DNA from: Ilyonectria destructans
Lineage: Eukaryota; Ascomycota; Sordariomycetes; Hypocreales; Nectriaceae
NCBI GenBank assembly: GCA_020740775.1
Contig: JAHEWK010000014.1
Coordinates: forward strand, 930,001 to 994,000
DNA length: 64,000 nt
Direction of reading: 5' to 3'
Positions 46,704 through 58,836 of the stretch are shown here, one piece after another. Position 1 is the stretch's first letter, and each line of letters begins with the position of its first letter. The notes below the pieces were generated by a model. The model did not search any database and was not told where the DNA came from. It saw nothing but the letters and a program-made list of their open reading frames with translations. Both the position numbers and the translations under genes were made by a program.

Positions 46704-49700
46704 GATGGAGAGCAGCCTGTCGTCGGCCAACAGCTCCCAATGCTTCACCGTGACCGTGTTGAGACGAAGGAGGAGTTCTTACTTGATTGAATGGGGTGGG
46801 ACACAAAGACGGAGACGGAGCTGGTTCTTTAACTACTAATATTACATGCAGCAACGTCCTGTCCCACCATGAGCGCCTTGCTTCTGCGGGAGTGTCTCCC
46901 ATATCTGGTGCAGCTCGCCTGGCACTGGGACTGCGACTAGGATGGGGGTCTGATCCGTTACCCCTGCACGTCGAGCTCAGATAGACGTGTGACATGGGGC
47001 GGGCTAGTTCTCCCTTGGCACTTGTTGGGGCGCGTCGGGACTTGGAGTGTATTCGTAGATACGATCTCCTTGGGCCACAAGTAGCCAATGGAGGCGATTG
47101 AGGCGTTGTTGACAGAAGATACAAGCCAACCGGTGGCTTGGAGTAAGCCCTGGCGGGGGCAAGGTGACGCGCTAATTAAGCAATGCTGCTGTACTATGCA
47201 TTGCTAATTCTATTGTGGTATACACCGAGAGCACGGCAAGTCTCGGTCATTTTAGGCCGCAGTGGACTTAAATTAAACCTGCCACAAAGTTTGACTTGCA
47301 TGTGTTGGGCCTCAGAGCTGGCGAAATCAAACACGGAAAAGGCCCGCGACAAAGGTGTTGTTGGCGTTGGAATAGATGGGGAACTGGTTGGAGCAGGGGC
47401 ATTCACAGACGCAACGTGTGGAAGTCGAGCAAGGCAAAGACTCGAGGCAAAACAACCCAATTGAGGACACTGCAGGGAGGGAGGCATCAGGCGGGCAGCA
47501 ACGGCTGTATGTCTCACCTGAGGCTCGCGAGTTGTGCTCATTGTGACGAGAGGCGAGGCAGGCAGGTATGCGAAATCGGGGACGTGGCGCCGGGCAAAAA
47601 GACGACGAAAAAAGAAAACTCGGCATGCAGAGGAGGAAATAGGGAGAGCGAAAAAGCGCTCGGGGCCATGATACGACGCTGACAATCGGATTATGAGAGG
47701 GAAAAAGAAAGCAGCAACTCGCCGCGCACGCCCAAAGCGCCATTGTTAGCTTGTCACATGTCCATCCATCCAGAATATGTTTCTGAAGCTAAGCTCACTG
47801 CATGTTGGCACGCTTCGCCCTGCGTTTCTAGCGGTGTCTCTCGCTTGGAGGATCATGCCCCAGGGAGTTTTAAGAAGTCAGCGAAGGGGTCAAAAAGCAA
47901 ATGTGAGTCAAGGAGTCAAGGACGGGGCAGAGGAGCTGATGGATGGATGTAGCGCGGATGCCGATGTGGACAACCAGCCAGCCATACACGGACCGGCCAT
48001 GGGCAACTAACAATTGTGCAAAACAACGGTGCTTTTGTTGTCCCGTCCCGTCCCTGGATGGATCAAAGGTGCCATAGGTAGTGGAGCATCAGTCGTGGTG
48101 GCGGGCTGAGGAGATAGTGCACAACCCGGCAGTTACCACGTCGTCGGGAGATTGCAAATGAACGAACGCCTTCACAGATTGGCGGCCGGGTCCCAGCATT
48201 GCCGCGTTGTTGTCGAGTCGTCGAGTCGTCGAGTCGTCAGGAGCGGCGATCCCACGTCGATCACACGTCGATCACCATCCTGATCCCCCCCTGTTGGTGG
48301 CATCAAGTGCGGGAGAGGCCCTGCTCGCTCGATGTGACTGCTGGGTGCTTGTCGACGCCTCGTGCTGTGACGACCAAGATGAGGAGGATGGGGTGATTGG
48401 ACTCCGTGGGACGGCCAACGCGACGGTGCGCCTGGGACCGCGACTGCAGCGGCGTCTCGCGTCCTGCATTGTGTGGGAGGGTCGGAAGACAAGACGTCTC
48501 AGACAAGTGCTCTCCCCGATCTCGTCTGCCGTGGTGTCTCTACCTCTGCGGCACCCGGCACCGCAGCTGGAACAGGCAAGGCGGACGCCCCCAAAGCAGC
48601 GTAGCACTTTTTCGCGCCGAGAGGTGCCATCCATCAACTCTCCGACTATCGATCGATCGCTCGGATCTCAGCCGGTGGTGATCGTGATGGGATGGTGATC
48701 GTGCTTATTTGGAGCCGAGGATTTTAGCAAGGGGGGTTAGTGAGCCGCACCAGCGAGACGCCCCAGTAATTCACCCAACACGTCATTGCGCAGCTATCCC
48801 TCCCTCTCCTCAGGTACCTATCCAATATCTCTCTCTCCTCGCCACAGACTAAGTTACTTACTGTACGAAGGAGGCGCCAATGCTCGCTCCATCAGGCACA
48901 CTACAGCGCCATCCAGGCCGCGCGGAAGTGTCATCAAGGCACCATAACTGTGCTCCTCGTTCTGCCGGTTCCTGGCCGAGGCCCATTCGAGGTCGAGACC
49001 TCAGCTCTACAGGCCTCGCAGCCATTATCCTTGCTTGCATGGTAAGCGACTCTGCCCCCGGTTCCTGGCTAAGATGCTTGTCCTTCTAGCACCCACTCAC
49101 GCGTTCATGAACCAAACCGTTCAAATATGATCAAGTTCCCACCCCCTTCATCTTTTCCCGCTGTCATCACCGACGGTTCCGAGGCCACGAATACTGGGTC
49201 CATCCATCCCTCCCAAAGCGTCGTTTCGCCTTTCTTTTGTTGGTTCAGCGTGCGTCCTACTATTCCCGTTGGCGCCGCGCGCTGCTGCAAGATTAACACA
49301 TTCACACCTTGTTGCTTCGGTCAAGGCTTACGACAACTGGTTTGGCGGTCGGTCCCCCAATTCTCCTAACCGATGCGCCTCTTGCGTGTAGGAAAGTTTA
49401 AGAGCCAGTCTAGTCCGTGCGACGTCCGAGCCCCAGGCGTTATGGCTCCGCCCGGGCGTTTTACCCGTCGGGTGCCTGTATCTATCTACCCTGTTCTGGT
49501 CGCTTGTCAGTCAGGATGACAGAGCTAGAAAGCCCCTCCTTTCGCTTTATTAGATCTTGCACGCTAATTATACCGTCAACCGAACGTCATGTTTTGCATC
49601 GGAACATTCCTTTACGCAGGTCCTGGTTTTGCTTTACTCGCCTCATGTGTATGCCAGTTGCATGACGCATCTCCTCTCGTCGTGATCCAAACCACCCACA

Positions 49701-49933
49701 CCCTCCCGCAGCAAATCCCATCCCTTCCACATGACAGGTTTGTTCGTATCCTCTAGTAGCGCTATCTCCATTCCCCCAAATCTCGAAACTAAGACAACCC
49801 TCATCCGGAGGATGGGTAACCCGCATTAGGGAACCGATACTATGTTTCGCATCCACACAATACGGTATCTCTAGCGCCTCATTTGGCGAACCGGTGGGCT
49901 CAAACAACCACAGTGGCATCCGTCGGCCGCCAA
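46704..49933. other. Gene-poor region between the MHYT gene and tyw4
   Basis: About 3.2 kb with overlapping open frames of up to 163 codons on both strands but no domain-like sequence. The left part is the MHYT promoter. An 8-bp tandem repeat is at 48212-48238. GC-rich, CGTCGATC-type short repeats follow at about 48247-48275. Confidence 0.45.
48212..48238 (+). repeat. 8-bp tandem repeat GTCGAGTC
   Basis: Three full copies plus a partial copy of GTCGAGTC lie in a non-coding region, followed by short GATCACACGTCGATCAC-like repeats. Confidence 0.75.
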
Positions 49934-52900
49934 CTATCTCTGCTCATTCAATAGTTCATCTGCGAGTCGCGCCAGATAGAACTGGCGAATCTCATGGGGG
50001 AGCTGTTCGAAACCCTTGGCGATTCGGGCCACATCCTGTCTTCCCTTTTCGTAAGCCGCAAGGTCTCTGTTCCCATAAACATCGCGTCCAGATGAATATC
50101 CGCTATGTAGGTCACGGAAAAAGAAGTTGACCGCAACGCTCATATCCGCTGTGGGTGTTGCCGTGTGAAACCACATTGGTGGCAGGAACAAGACGTCGCC
50201 TTGGCCCAGCACAGCGTCATATGGGTGAGTGGCTGACAGTTGGTGCTTCTCCAGAGCAGTAAATACGTCAAGGCTTGAGCTCGAGGCACCGGGCGCAAAT
50301 GCCAGGTGACTGATATCGGTTGGCGGAAATAGCACCATACGCTTTGAGCCTCGGATTTGTGCATAGACATTGGCCATGACCTAGAACGAGGCGTAAGCCT
50401 GCATACATATCTCAGACAGTCAGAAACCAACTCACATCATAGTGCAACCACATGTTCACCCTGCCAGATATTCTCAGCACTGAACTGAACAAATTGTCCC
50501 TGACGTGGTGGAGCTCGTCTGGAAGGGCGCATTCTTCTGCTAATGATGGGAAATCGACGTTGATGTTGGCCGGTGACTCTGATGGTTTCTGTTCAGAGAG
50601 GGAGCGCAAGTATAGTCTCTGTCCATGGCTAGCCTTGTCCATGAACGCTTCAAAGGATTGCGTAACGTAGCGGAAGTTTTTGGAATTAAAGTCCATTTTC
50701 TCCGTGTCCAATTGGCACTCATGAACCACCACCTAGTCTCATTAGCTTTTCTAGTAAGATGAAGTCGGCATGAGGAGTAACTCACCTCCTTTTTCTCGCC
50801 CAGACGCTGAACCATGTATTTGGGTGTCCAATTTTCCACGCACTGACCCAAGTCTAGGCCTTCAATAATGACTGGGTTTCTGTTCCGCAGGACTTCCTTA
50901 AAGTCAGAGTCCGAATTCAACCGGATCCTGGGGATTGTCGTCATAGTAACCTTTTCCGCCGTGCGAGTTCGTTCAGCCAGGTCAGCGCTGGAGTGCGTAA
51001 CTTTGGGAGAATCCACATAGCTGATGTCAATGGTACCGCACGTCCATTTGTTTGGATGCGATGGGAAAACACCTGAGGTGTTGATTGAATAAATACCGGT
51101 TTCCCAGAACGTCCCCATTGAAAAGCATGTGGCGCCTCCTCCGAGGATGATGAGATGGTTATTCAGGGACATGACGGAAGATCCGACCATTAGTGGCCAC
51201 TTATCAGTGGTATTACCAGACGGCGCTGACAAGTGAATTTGCAACCCTCCTGAGAGGGACACAAATGCTACATCTTGACCTTGGGAAGACGGGTGTTGTC
51301 CAACACCGCCGCATACAGCCGTCAATGGACCACACTCAACCACCTGCGCACCAAACACAGACAAGGCATTGGCTTGGTCACTCAGATCCGGGATAATTTC
51401 GAAATTCAGTGCTGGCTGCGAGTTTGTTAGTGAATATTATTCGAACAACTGAATCACGAGGTTGGTGGAGCTGATCTAGAATAACCTACCACAAGACCGG
51501 TCATGTCAAGTTTCCATCGGTAAGCTTGAGTATTCATTGTACCATCTTGCGTCATGCCACCGGACAACAATCCGTGAAACACCCTCGAGCTGCTCTGGGA
51601 CTCTTCTGACGAGGTAAGAGCGACGGACCCAAAGACGGGATTCGAGACAGAGCCCGACGTGACACATTTGAGCCAGCCCTTGGTGGGGTGGAAGAGGAAA
51701 TTATCCGGTGACACTCGCGACGGTCCCACCTTGCCACCGAACACGAGCGCAAGGGCCGAGTCTCTCAGTCGAACAGCTGCATGTCGAAACAGGGGTGTTG
51801 GTAGATCTCCAGTCTTCTCCCAACATTTGGAGTCCTTCTTGAAAATCCAGCAATCTGAAAACACGCGACTTGGGGATGCTCGTCCCCCAGCAAGAAGAAA
51901 GCCATAGGACCCAAGATCAGTAATTGTATGGCACATTCTCGCAGATGGTCCAATAGGAGACATCTCCAACGGCACAGTGGCCCCTTCCAGGGTGTAAACA
52001 TCGCAAGATGCAACCCTTGCATTCGTTCCCATTCCAAAAGTGTGCATGGAGTAGTGTTGTCCCTCTGGGTTTGTGACGACCATGGAGGCTCCGAATCGAC
52101 GTTTGGGAGCAGCTGAGTCGTGGCGGCTGATTTCTACAACGGACGGATAACGAACGTCGTTTCGCACTCGATTCTGAGAGGATTTGCTGGTTTTCGGGGA
52201 CGCTGTTGCATGCATGACAAAATAGTGTCTTGCAAATAAGACAAATTCCTCCCACTCGTCAAATGGCTCGACATCATCTAGTGCGATCTTTTCAGCAGAG
52301 CTGAGAAATTCTTCACTGTTCCAGGCTTCCCAGAGGTCCCAGAGGTCAACACTACGCCAGCCTCTCTCTTCGAACCGAATCCTTTGACTCTCTACGGTAG
52401 GATATTGGTGAACTGATTTGAGGGGAGTGTTGAGTTTGTTGAAATGGCTCAGCATAGTTCTTGCAAAGGGGTGGTCGGGCCCATTGGGGAGAATCTGCTC
52501 TAGGAGACAGAACTCGGCTGAGAAGTATCAGTACAAAGATCGAAACTTAATGATTGTAATCCAGGATAATACCGACCTTGGCCAATTGAGCTCGCCCATT
52601 CGATAAGGGCATCAGCCGACATGGTGTCCATATAAGTGATGGAGACTTCGGCAACAAACAGAACCGAGCACTCTGACAGAGGGAGAAACGACTCGAGGCA
52701 GTTGCGCAAAGCATCGAGTTTCCGTAGATCACACCCAAGTTGACAATATTTTTCACTGCGAAGGAGTATCTGGTCTGTGTCGTGCTCGCTGATGACCAGG
52801 TTCGGGCCTAGTAGCTCACGCAGTTGCGGGGTTCCTAGTACGATGGCGCGCTTCTTTTGCATGAGATCTGGGTAGTCGATATCCAGGAATACAGTGTTCT

Positions 52901-53394
52901 CGCATGCACTTGCATAACGAGCGTGACACTGCCATGGCAAAACATCGCTTTCCAGGCGTGATCAGCAGAGTGGCCCTGGTCTCGGGAATGTGACGCGATA
53001 CTCACCTTCCGCACCCTAGGTTTATTACAACCTTCTTCCGATCAGACGGCGATGACTTGAGAAACCGATGAACAACAACATCAATGGCCCTAAGTCTCAG
53101 CCAATATCCGCGGTTAATGAGCGGGGCCCTTCTCTGAAATTTGTTGACAAAGTAGCGAAAGAAATGGGCCTCATCAGGATAGTAGAGCCGCTCAACGCTC
53201 CGCTTCGAGACGATACTGCTGCTATTTGTCTGTATAGTTTCTCAGTAAACCCGCTGGAACAAGACTACGAGCGCCAAGGCATGAAAATCTCCAGCCAACG
53301 TAAAGACCCAACTTACGCCCATGATCAGGTCATCAAGTGCCTGGGACCTTGACTGCCGCGGGGGCGGGGTGAGTTTCGACGAAGATGTCGCCAT
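49934..53394 (-). CDS. tyw4: tRNA wybutosine-synthesising protein 4 (LCMT + kelch + JmjC)
   Basis: Seven exons: 53394-53317, 53229-53006, 52947-52577, 52517-51490, 51415-50786, 50732-50436 and 50380-49934; 1024 aa, as expected for Tyw4/Ppm2. The N-terminus is a leucine-carboxyl-methyltransferase-like fold (GTNSSSIVSKRSVERLYYPD; SAM motif NLGCGSD at 96-102, spliced across intron 2; FLDIDYPDLMQKKRAIVL). The middle is a kelch propeller (FLLAGGRASPSRVFSD, ALVFGGKVGPSRVS). The C-terminus is a JmjC/cupin with an apparently intact metal triad: His874-x-Asp876 (MWLHYDV) and His948 (MWFHTATP). It methylates and methoxycarbonylates yW-72 at position 37 of tRNA-Phe using S-adenosylmethionine. Intron 3 has an unusual GTCGGT donor, but its exons rejoin the conserved GQAEFCLLEQILP. 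It is divergent from atg18. Confidence 0.93.
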
Positions 53395-54301
53395 TTTGAG
53401 AGAGAAAACGTTCGCAGCTAGAATTCCCGGGTCGAAGGGTGAGCAAAAGGCCCTTGTCAGGCTGTTCCTGAGTATTCGCTGCTTTTTGTCACCAGGTGGA
53501 TCTTGGACTTGGTGAGAGAGATCAGTCAGTGTGTGCAAAATTGTGGTTTTTACATGTGCATCCAACGATTCCAGACTAATAAAGCCCACGCCCACTCGCT
53601 CGCTGGAAGAAATGAGGGTACCTCGTGGATACGCCAAATTGCGTGCAAGGCCAGGTACCTCCAAAGCCTGCCAGAAAACCCCAAGGCCGGCAGGAGCTGG
53701 CTGCATGCGTGCTTCCCCTCCCCACCTCCGCCTCCACTTTCACCCCCACCAGCTTTCGCCGAGCTCCGTCATTCTCGCCATCATCCTCGCCGGGCCGTCG
53801 TTCGTCTCCCATCCACTCTCGCCCTCGCCGTTCCCGACCATCCACTGGTGTCTTTGTCCCTCTTCCGGTTGTTCCTCTCGATCTCGGACAAAACAGCTTC
53901 CAGGAGCCACGGGCAACCACGCGCGCAGCTCGCCTTGACGCCTGCGCTGGCCACAGCAACCGAAGCGTAGCCCTCCTGGTGCTCCCAGCCTCGCGACAGC
54001 TGCCTAGCTCCGCCTACCAGCGTCGCCAGCCTCGCAGCCCTCAGGATCATGATCACTCCCGCCTGACGTTCCCTCCACGGTGTCGTCTTCCCAGATTAAC
54101 TCGCGCCCTCCATCGTCCGCTTACGCCCACCCGAACCGAATCGAATCCATTGGCGCTGCCTACCTCCAACTTGCCCCGTCCACCTCATTTCCGGCCTCCC
54201 GTTGACCGACCGACCAACTTGGCAACCGATCTCGCCCGCGCAACACTCACGTCTCGATTCATCTCATCTGGTCCCGGCTTGTACGCGCATCTTCCGGCAT
54301 C
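53395..54301. promoter_or_regulatory. Divergent promoter region tyw4 / atg18
   Basis: About 0.9 kb between head-to-head genes. From about 53.7 kb to the atg18 ATG the plus strand is strongly C-rich (a pyrimidine leader). A 243-codon plus frame at 53625-54356 is Pro/Arg/Ser-rich, overlaps the atg18 start in another frame and is judged non-coding. Confidence 0.45.
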
Positions 54302-55853
54302 ATGGCCAATCCTACACTCAACTTCATTACCTTCAACCAGGATCACAGCTGCCTAGCCGTTGGTATGTCTATTCCATTCCCGAATCCCAGCAGTCTTAGC
54401 TAACCATGACGCTTCTCCTCCCCTCATGCAGGAACATCCAAGGGCTTTCGAATCTATCACACCGATCCATTCTCGCGAATATTCAGCAGCGATGACGGTA
54501 ACATCGCCATCATCGAGATGCTCTTCTCGACTTCTCTTGTCGCCCTCATCCTCTCTCCCCGCCACCTAATCATCCAGAACACCAAGGTATGGGCCTCCAT
54601 TCGCATTGCGACCTCAGACGACTGACATCCCCCATCAGAGAGCCTCCGTCATCTGCGAATTAACTTTCCCATCCGCCGTCCTAGCTGTGCGACTGAACCG
54701 AAAGCGCCTCGCTGTTGTCCTTGAGGAGGAAATTTATCTTTACGACATTAGCAACATGAGCCTCCTGCACACCATCGCCACATCCCCCAATCCCTCGGCC
54801 ATCTGTGCTCTGTCGCCCTCATCTGAGAACTGTTTCATCGCATATCCACTCCCAAAGCCGCGGGAAGATGCAGATTCCAGGCGGCCTGCTCACGCCCCTC
54901 CCCAGTCTACCTTTGTTCCCCCAACATCGGGCGAAGTTCTCGTCTTCGATACCTTGACTCTGAAGGCTGTCAATGTCATCGAAGCCCATCGGTCACCTTT
55001 GTGTTGTATATGTCTCAACAATGAGGGCACTCTACTCGCCACAGCCAGCGAGACAGGAACCATCATTCGCGTTTTTTCTGTGCCGAGAGGCCAGAAGCTC
55101 TATCAGTTCCGGCGTGGGACCTACCCATCCACCATATACAGCATGTCATTCAACCTCAGCTCTACCCTTCTCTGTATCTCCTCTACATCCGACACAGTCC
55201 ACATCTTTCGTCTTGGAGCTCCTCCAGGTAATACAACCCCAGCCGGCGCGCCTATTGAGTCTCCCACCTCTCCACGACAGGACAGATGGTCACGAGCTCG
55301 AAGCCACGAAGACTCTGAGTCACCAGGGAACAGTGCGGCGGACTCTCCTAAAAGTGACGGAGCTGATAAGACCGGGACTGGGGACAGCAACAACAGTGCA
55401 GGCCATCGCAGGCAGAGCGGCTCTTTCAGCAGCATGCTGCGTCGCTCATCTCAGCTTATGGGTCGCGGGGTTGCCGGGGTTGTGGGCTCATATCTACCCC
55501 AATCCGTCACCGAGATGTGGGAACCATTAAGGGACTTTGCCTACATCAAGATACCCAAGTCGACAGCGCCGTCAGGCCCTTCGCGGACCGCGGGAGAATC
55601 ACCGGCTGGCCCATTGCGCAGCGTCGTAGCAATGAGCAGTAGCAGCCCGCAGGTCATGGTCGTTACTAGCGACGGCGGCTTCTATGTCTATAACATCGAT
55701 ATGGAACATGGCGGGGAGGGTTACTTGGTCAAGCAGTTTTCGTAAGTTTGTCATATTGTCTCTAGAGCTTTCGCCAAGTGCAGTACACTAACCGCGGTCT
55801 GCAGCGTCCTGGAAGGAGATGACAAGAGTGACATCTCGACCTACGGGAGTTAG
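54302..55853 (+). CDS. atg18: Autophagy-related PROPPIN protein Atg18
   Basis: Four exons: 54302-54362, 54432-54586, 54639-55741 and 55805-55853. Introns are 69, 52 and 63 nt; 455 aa. The reading [20 protein letters not shown], then [14 protein letters not shown], is the classic Atg18 N-terminus and exists only after splicing. The seven-bladed propeller carries the FRRG phosphoinositide-binding motif at residues 229-232 (YQFRRGT), which binds PI3P and PI(3,5)P2. A long Ser-rich insert (about 265-330) sits between late blades. Known roles: recruiting Atg2 to the growing phagophore and controlling vacuole fission. The last exon has only 49 nt and encodes the final 16 residues ([15 protein letters not shown]). 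Low-complexity inserts of this kind are usual in filamentous fungal Atg18. Confidence 0.95.
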
Positions 55854-56667
55854 ACATTCTCAATCTCGGCGTCGGACAGTACTTATTGCAACTTCGAACC
55901 ATCCCCCTGATTGAGGAGGATGATAGTGCATCACACAGGCGTTTTGCGTTCAGTGGGGCTATGTCATTTCTATTTCGTTGGGGGTAATGTAATCAGTCAT
56001 CTTAAATACCCTTTTTTGTCTCTCGTACCACTCTCGAGGGCGTCTGGTTTAGTTACTCAGACTGGATCTAGCTCCCTGGTAGTGGTAATACGGGAAGCCG
56101 TCGGGTCGGCAGGGGATTCCTGGGACTTTGTTCTTTTTATCGAGCTTGGTCAATCACTTCGTAACTTAATCTTAAATAGCCGTTATACGGATGTACATCT
56201 CTCTGCGGATAATTGAGCATCGAAGAAGCGTCCTTGGCTTTCATTGTCGTCGTATCTCATCATCATATCCTAAGCGCAGCTTCGACATCCCAAACATGTG
56301 ACGCCTCCTTTGGTCAAAAGCCTTCTCTGTCAACAAACGCCGGATACAAAAACTTCTCGAAACCCCTGAGAGAACATTTGAGACCCTAAAAGACCACCAC
56401 GTCCAAACTGAAACAAAACGCCGGCGCGGCCCCAATCCATAATGATCAACCAATCTGTCTGTCAAACAAGACTTGAGTCATGAAGTACTCTTTCATACCC
56501 CGCAGAAGAAGAGGAGAAGAGTCTTGCAGCACTCCTGGTGCTGTTGAGATGGGAGCCCCCACCAATATAAAATATCCCCCCCCCCCCCCAGAGATTACTG
56601 GGGGAAGGATTTTATCCCTCGCAGAATCGCATATCTATGTCCCCAACATGGTTGCTGGATCCAGAAT
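55854..56667. other. Convergent spacer atg18 / pps1
   Basis: 814 nt tail to tail. It contains a run of 14 C (56576-56589) about 80 nt from the pps1 stop. No gene is seen. Confidence 0.45.
56576..56589 (+). repeat. Poly-C homopolymer, 14 nt
   Basis: Fourteen consecutive C on the plus strand (G on the pps1 sense strand), just past the pps1 stop. The length may be affected by sequencing or assembly. Confidence 0.7.
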
Positions 56668-58836
56668 CTACCTGGAGTAAGGGCTGTTCATGAGTGCAAT
56701 CGCTCGTGTGATCTCTCCCCATTCGAGATCTCTCTTCACTGACATGTCTTCATTGCCTTTCCGCTGGAGCGTCTCCTCCCACCTCAAAAGTTCGTAAGCG
56801 AATCGTAAATGTGGTTGAATGATGACGTTGAGTCGGCGAGCCCTGACAAAACAGTATGCGCGAGGGAACGACATATTCATGGCCCGCATAACCTCGGCAA
56901 TACAAATTGTGGCACTTCGGGAGACACCAACTCGGCAGTGGACCAAAGTGGCCGTGCCGTTTCGTCTTCCGCGATCTACATCGAAAGAGAAGCAAATCGA
57001 TTAGCCAAGGGGTACATAATTGGCAGGGATTTGGCACCATTACTCACCAATAAATTCGAGGCATCGAGAAAACTCGTCAGTCAATGGGTCGATACCATTA
57101 TCCTGAACTCCCTGAACCACGCAGACGTTCTCTGCTCCCCACTCTTCCATGTCCCCTTCTCGCCACATGGCAGTCTCTCCAACACTAAGAATCTGACGGA
57201 TTCCGAGTGCCTTCAGGAGATCTGGGTTATTTGCGTGGCCGAGATTCCCGAGGTACATATAGTCGAGGACTCGACTAGGGAACGAGCCATCCAAGCCAGC
57301 GAACCAACTTGGTTCATCCTTAGTAAGTGTAGTAATTTCTGTCAAACTCATACCAACACAGACGGGGGATTCCCGAAGTAGTCTTGGGGTGATTGCTGTC
57401 AAAAGAGCCACATCGGTCGGGTAGGCAAAGAAGTTTCGCTTCTTAGTAGTGTGAAGGTGAAGCCATGCTTCGGGCACAGCTCGCCCAGTGCTATAGCTGA
57501 AGTATGCAATGCCTAGCATCGTCGACTCGGTGTAACCATCAGCACAATGAAGGAGAATCTTCCGAGGACGGACCTTGAAGGTTATTTGTGGTTCAGATGG
57601 CATGGGTGAATCTCCTTCCACGTCGTCTCTTGGCTCGAAGTCTGGTTGGGGGTATGAGCCATGAGCAAGGTGATACATCCATTTACACGTCTCGAGAATG
57701 CCGTCAGCCTCCGAATGAGACCACGTAGGTGGAAGGATACTACCCGAGGAGGGGAAGTCAAGCATCTGCTGCTTTCCGGTCTCATCGGGGCTCTCGGCGA
57801 TGACTTGCAAGGTCAGAGGATTCAGCCGGCCCAAATCGTTGCACTCAATCAAAATGTCAAACTGCTGTTCCTCCGGGGTGCCCGGCTCCGGGGTTGGGCC
57901 CATAAAGACATTGTGGGATATCTCAGAAGCTTCTGTCATGTTCCACATTTCTCGTCTTTCCTGGTGGAAAAAGTCTAGGACATTTCCCGTGAGACACCCT
58001 GACGAGTCAACTGCCACGATTTCTGGGTGATTCTCTTCAAAATCGCTGAAAGGGCTTGTGCAAACAAACGTGTTGTACTCCGGTGCGCACACACCCTGAA
58101 CAATTTGCATCTCGCGCCATCGCTGTTGGCCAGTGGCAATATCCCATGCCAGTTTACGCGTCTCAGTTAAATCCTGGCCGTATACAATAATATCCGAGGT
58201 TCGGGCAACTTTAGCGGTCTGGATCTGGAAATTTCGGACGGAGAACCCCTCGCGGGGATCAGCCTCGACAAAGTCAGGGCCCTCACCAGATTGCATAACG
58301 TCTTCCGGTGCGACAGCACCCTTGAGGCGAGCGCATGTAAGGACACCATCGGCTTTGACAATAGTTATTGCACGGATACAAGACGGAGTCTTTCGGAGAG
58401 TGCGTTTCCGCGCAGCAAAGAATGCCTGCTGCACATGGTTCTGAGGGTGCAGGCCATGCAGCCATGGAAAGACGAGAGACGGATCTGGTAGCGGTTGGCG
58501 AGACGTGAAATCGACGGCCTCGGAGACTTGGTTGGCGTCAATCTCAAATATGGAGAGAGAGCCATTGTCAAGGCGTTTGAATCCGTCCGTGGGGTAAAGG
58601 GCAGAGCCCTGTTGTGAGCGGTTGAGGCTCCGGGGCGACGGCGGCGATGGTGGTGGGGTGTTGGGCTCATCTGCACGAGCGGGTCCGGTGGGACAGACCG
58701 GGATGTGCTTATTCGGGACCGGGACAGAACATTGTGCAGGAGAAGAGGAGTTGATGGATTCGAGGGAGAGGGGCGGTGTGATGGTTGAAGATGGACGATG
58801 CGGCGGGATAGGTCTGGGGAGGGCAATGGTAGCCAT
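56668..58836 (-). CDS. pps1: Dual-specificity protein phosphatase Pps1
   Basis: Exons 58836-57048 and 56975-56668 are joined by a 72-nt intron (GTGAGT...TGTAG); 698 aa. The intron falls just before the catalytic loop, so the signature exists only after splicing: CLEFIGDRGRRNGTATLVHC, then RVGVSRSAT, with nucleophile Cys610 and phosphate-binding Arg616. Residues 1-100 are Pro/Ser-rich. The middle (about 110-480) is the long Pps1-specific region with KILLHCADGYTESTMLGIAY, an HCxxGxxx-like pseudo-active-site loop. The C-terminal DSP domain begins near FPSRVLDYMYLGNLGHANN. Yeast Pps1 is a dual-specificity phosphatase linked to S-phase progression. A conserved end motif (AYELLRWEE) follows the catalytic domain. 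The start at 58836 is the first in-frame ATG. Confidence 0.93.

Noticed and set aside
53625..54356. 243-codon plus-strand frame before atg18
   Set aside because: C-rich leader translation that overlaps the real atg18 start in another frame.
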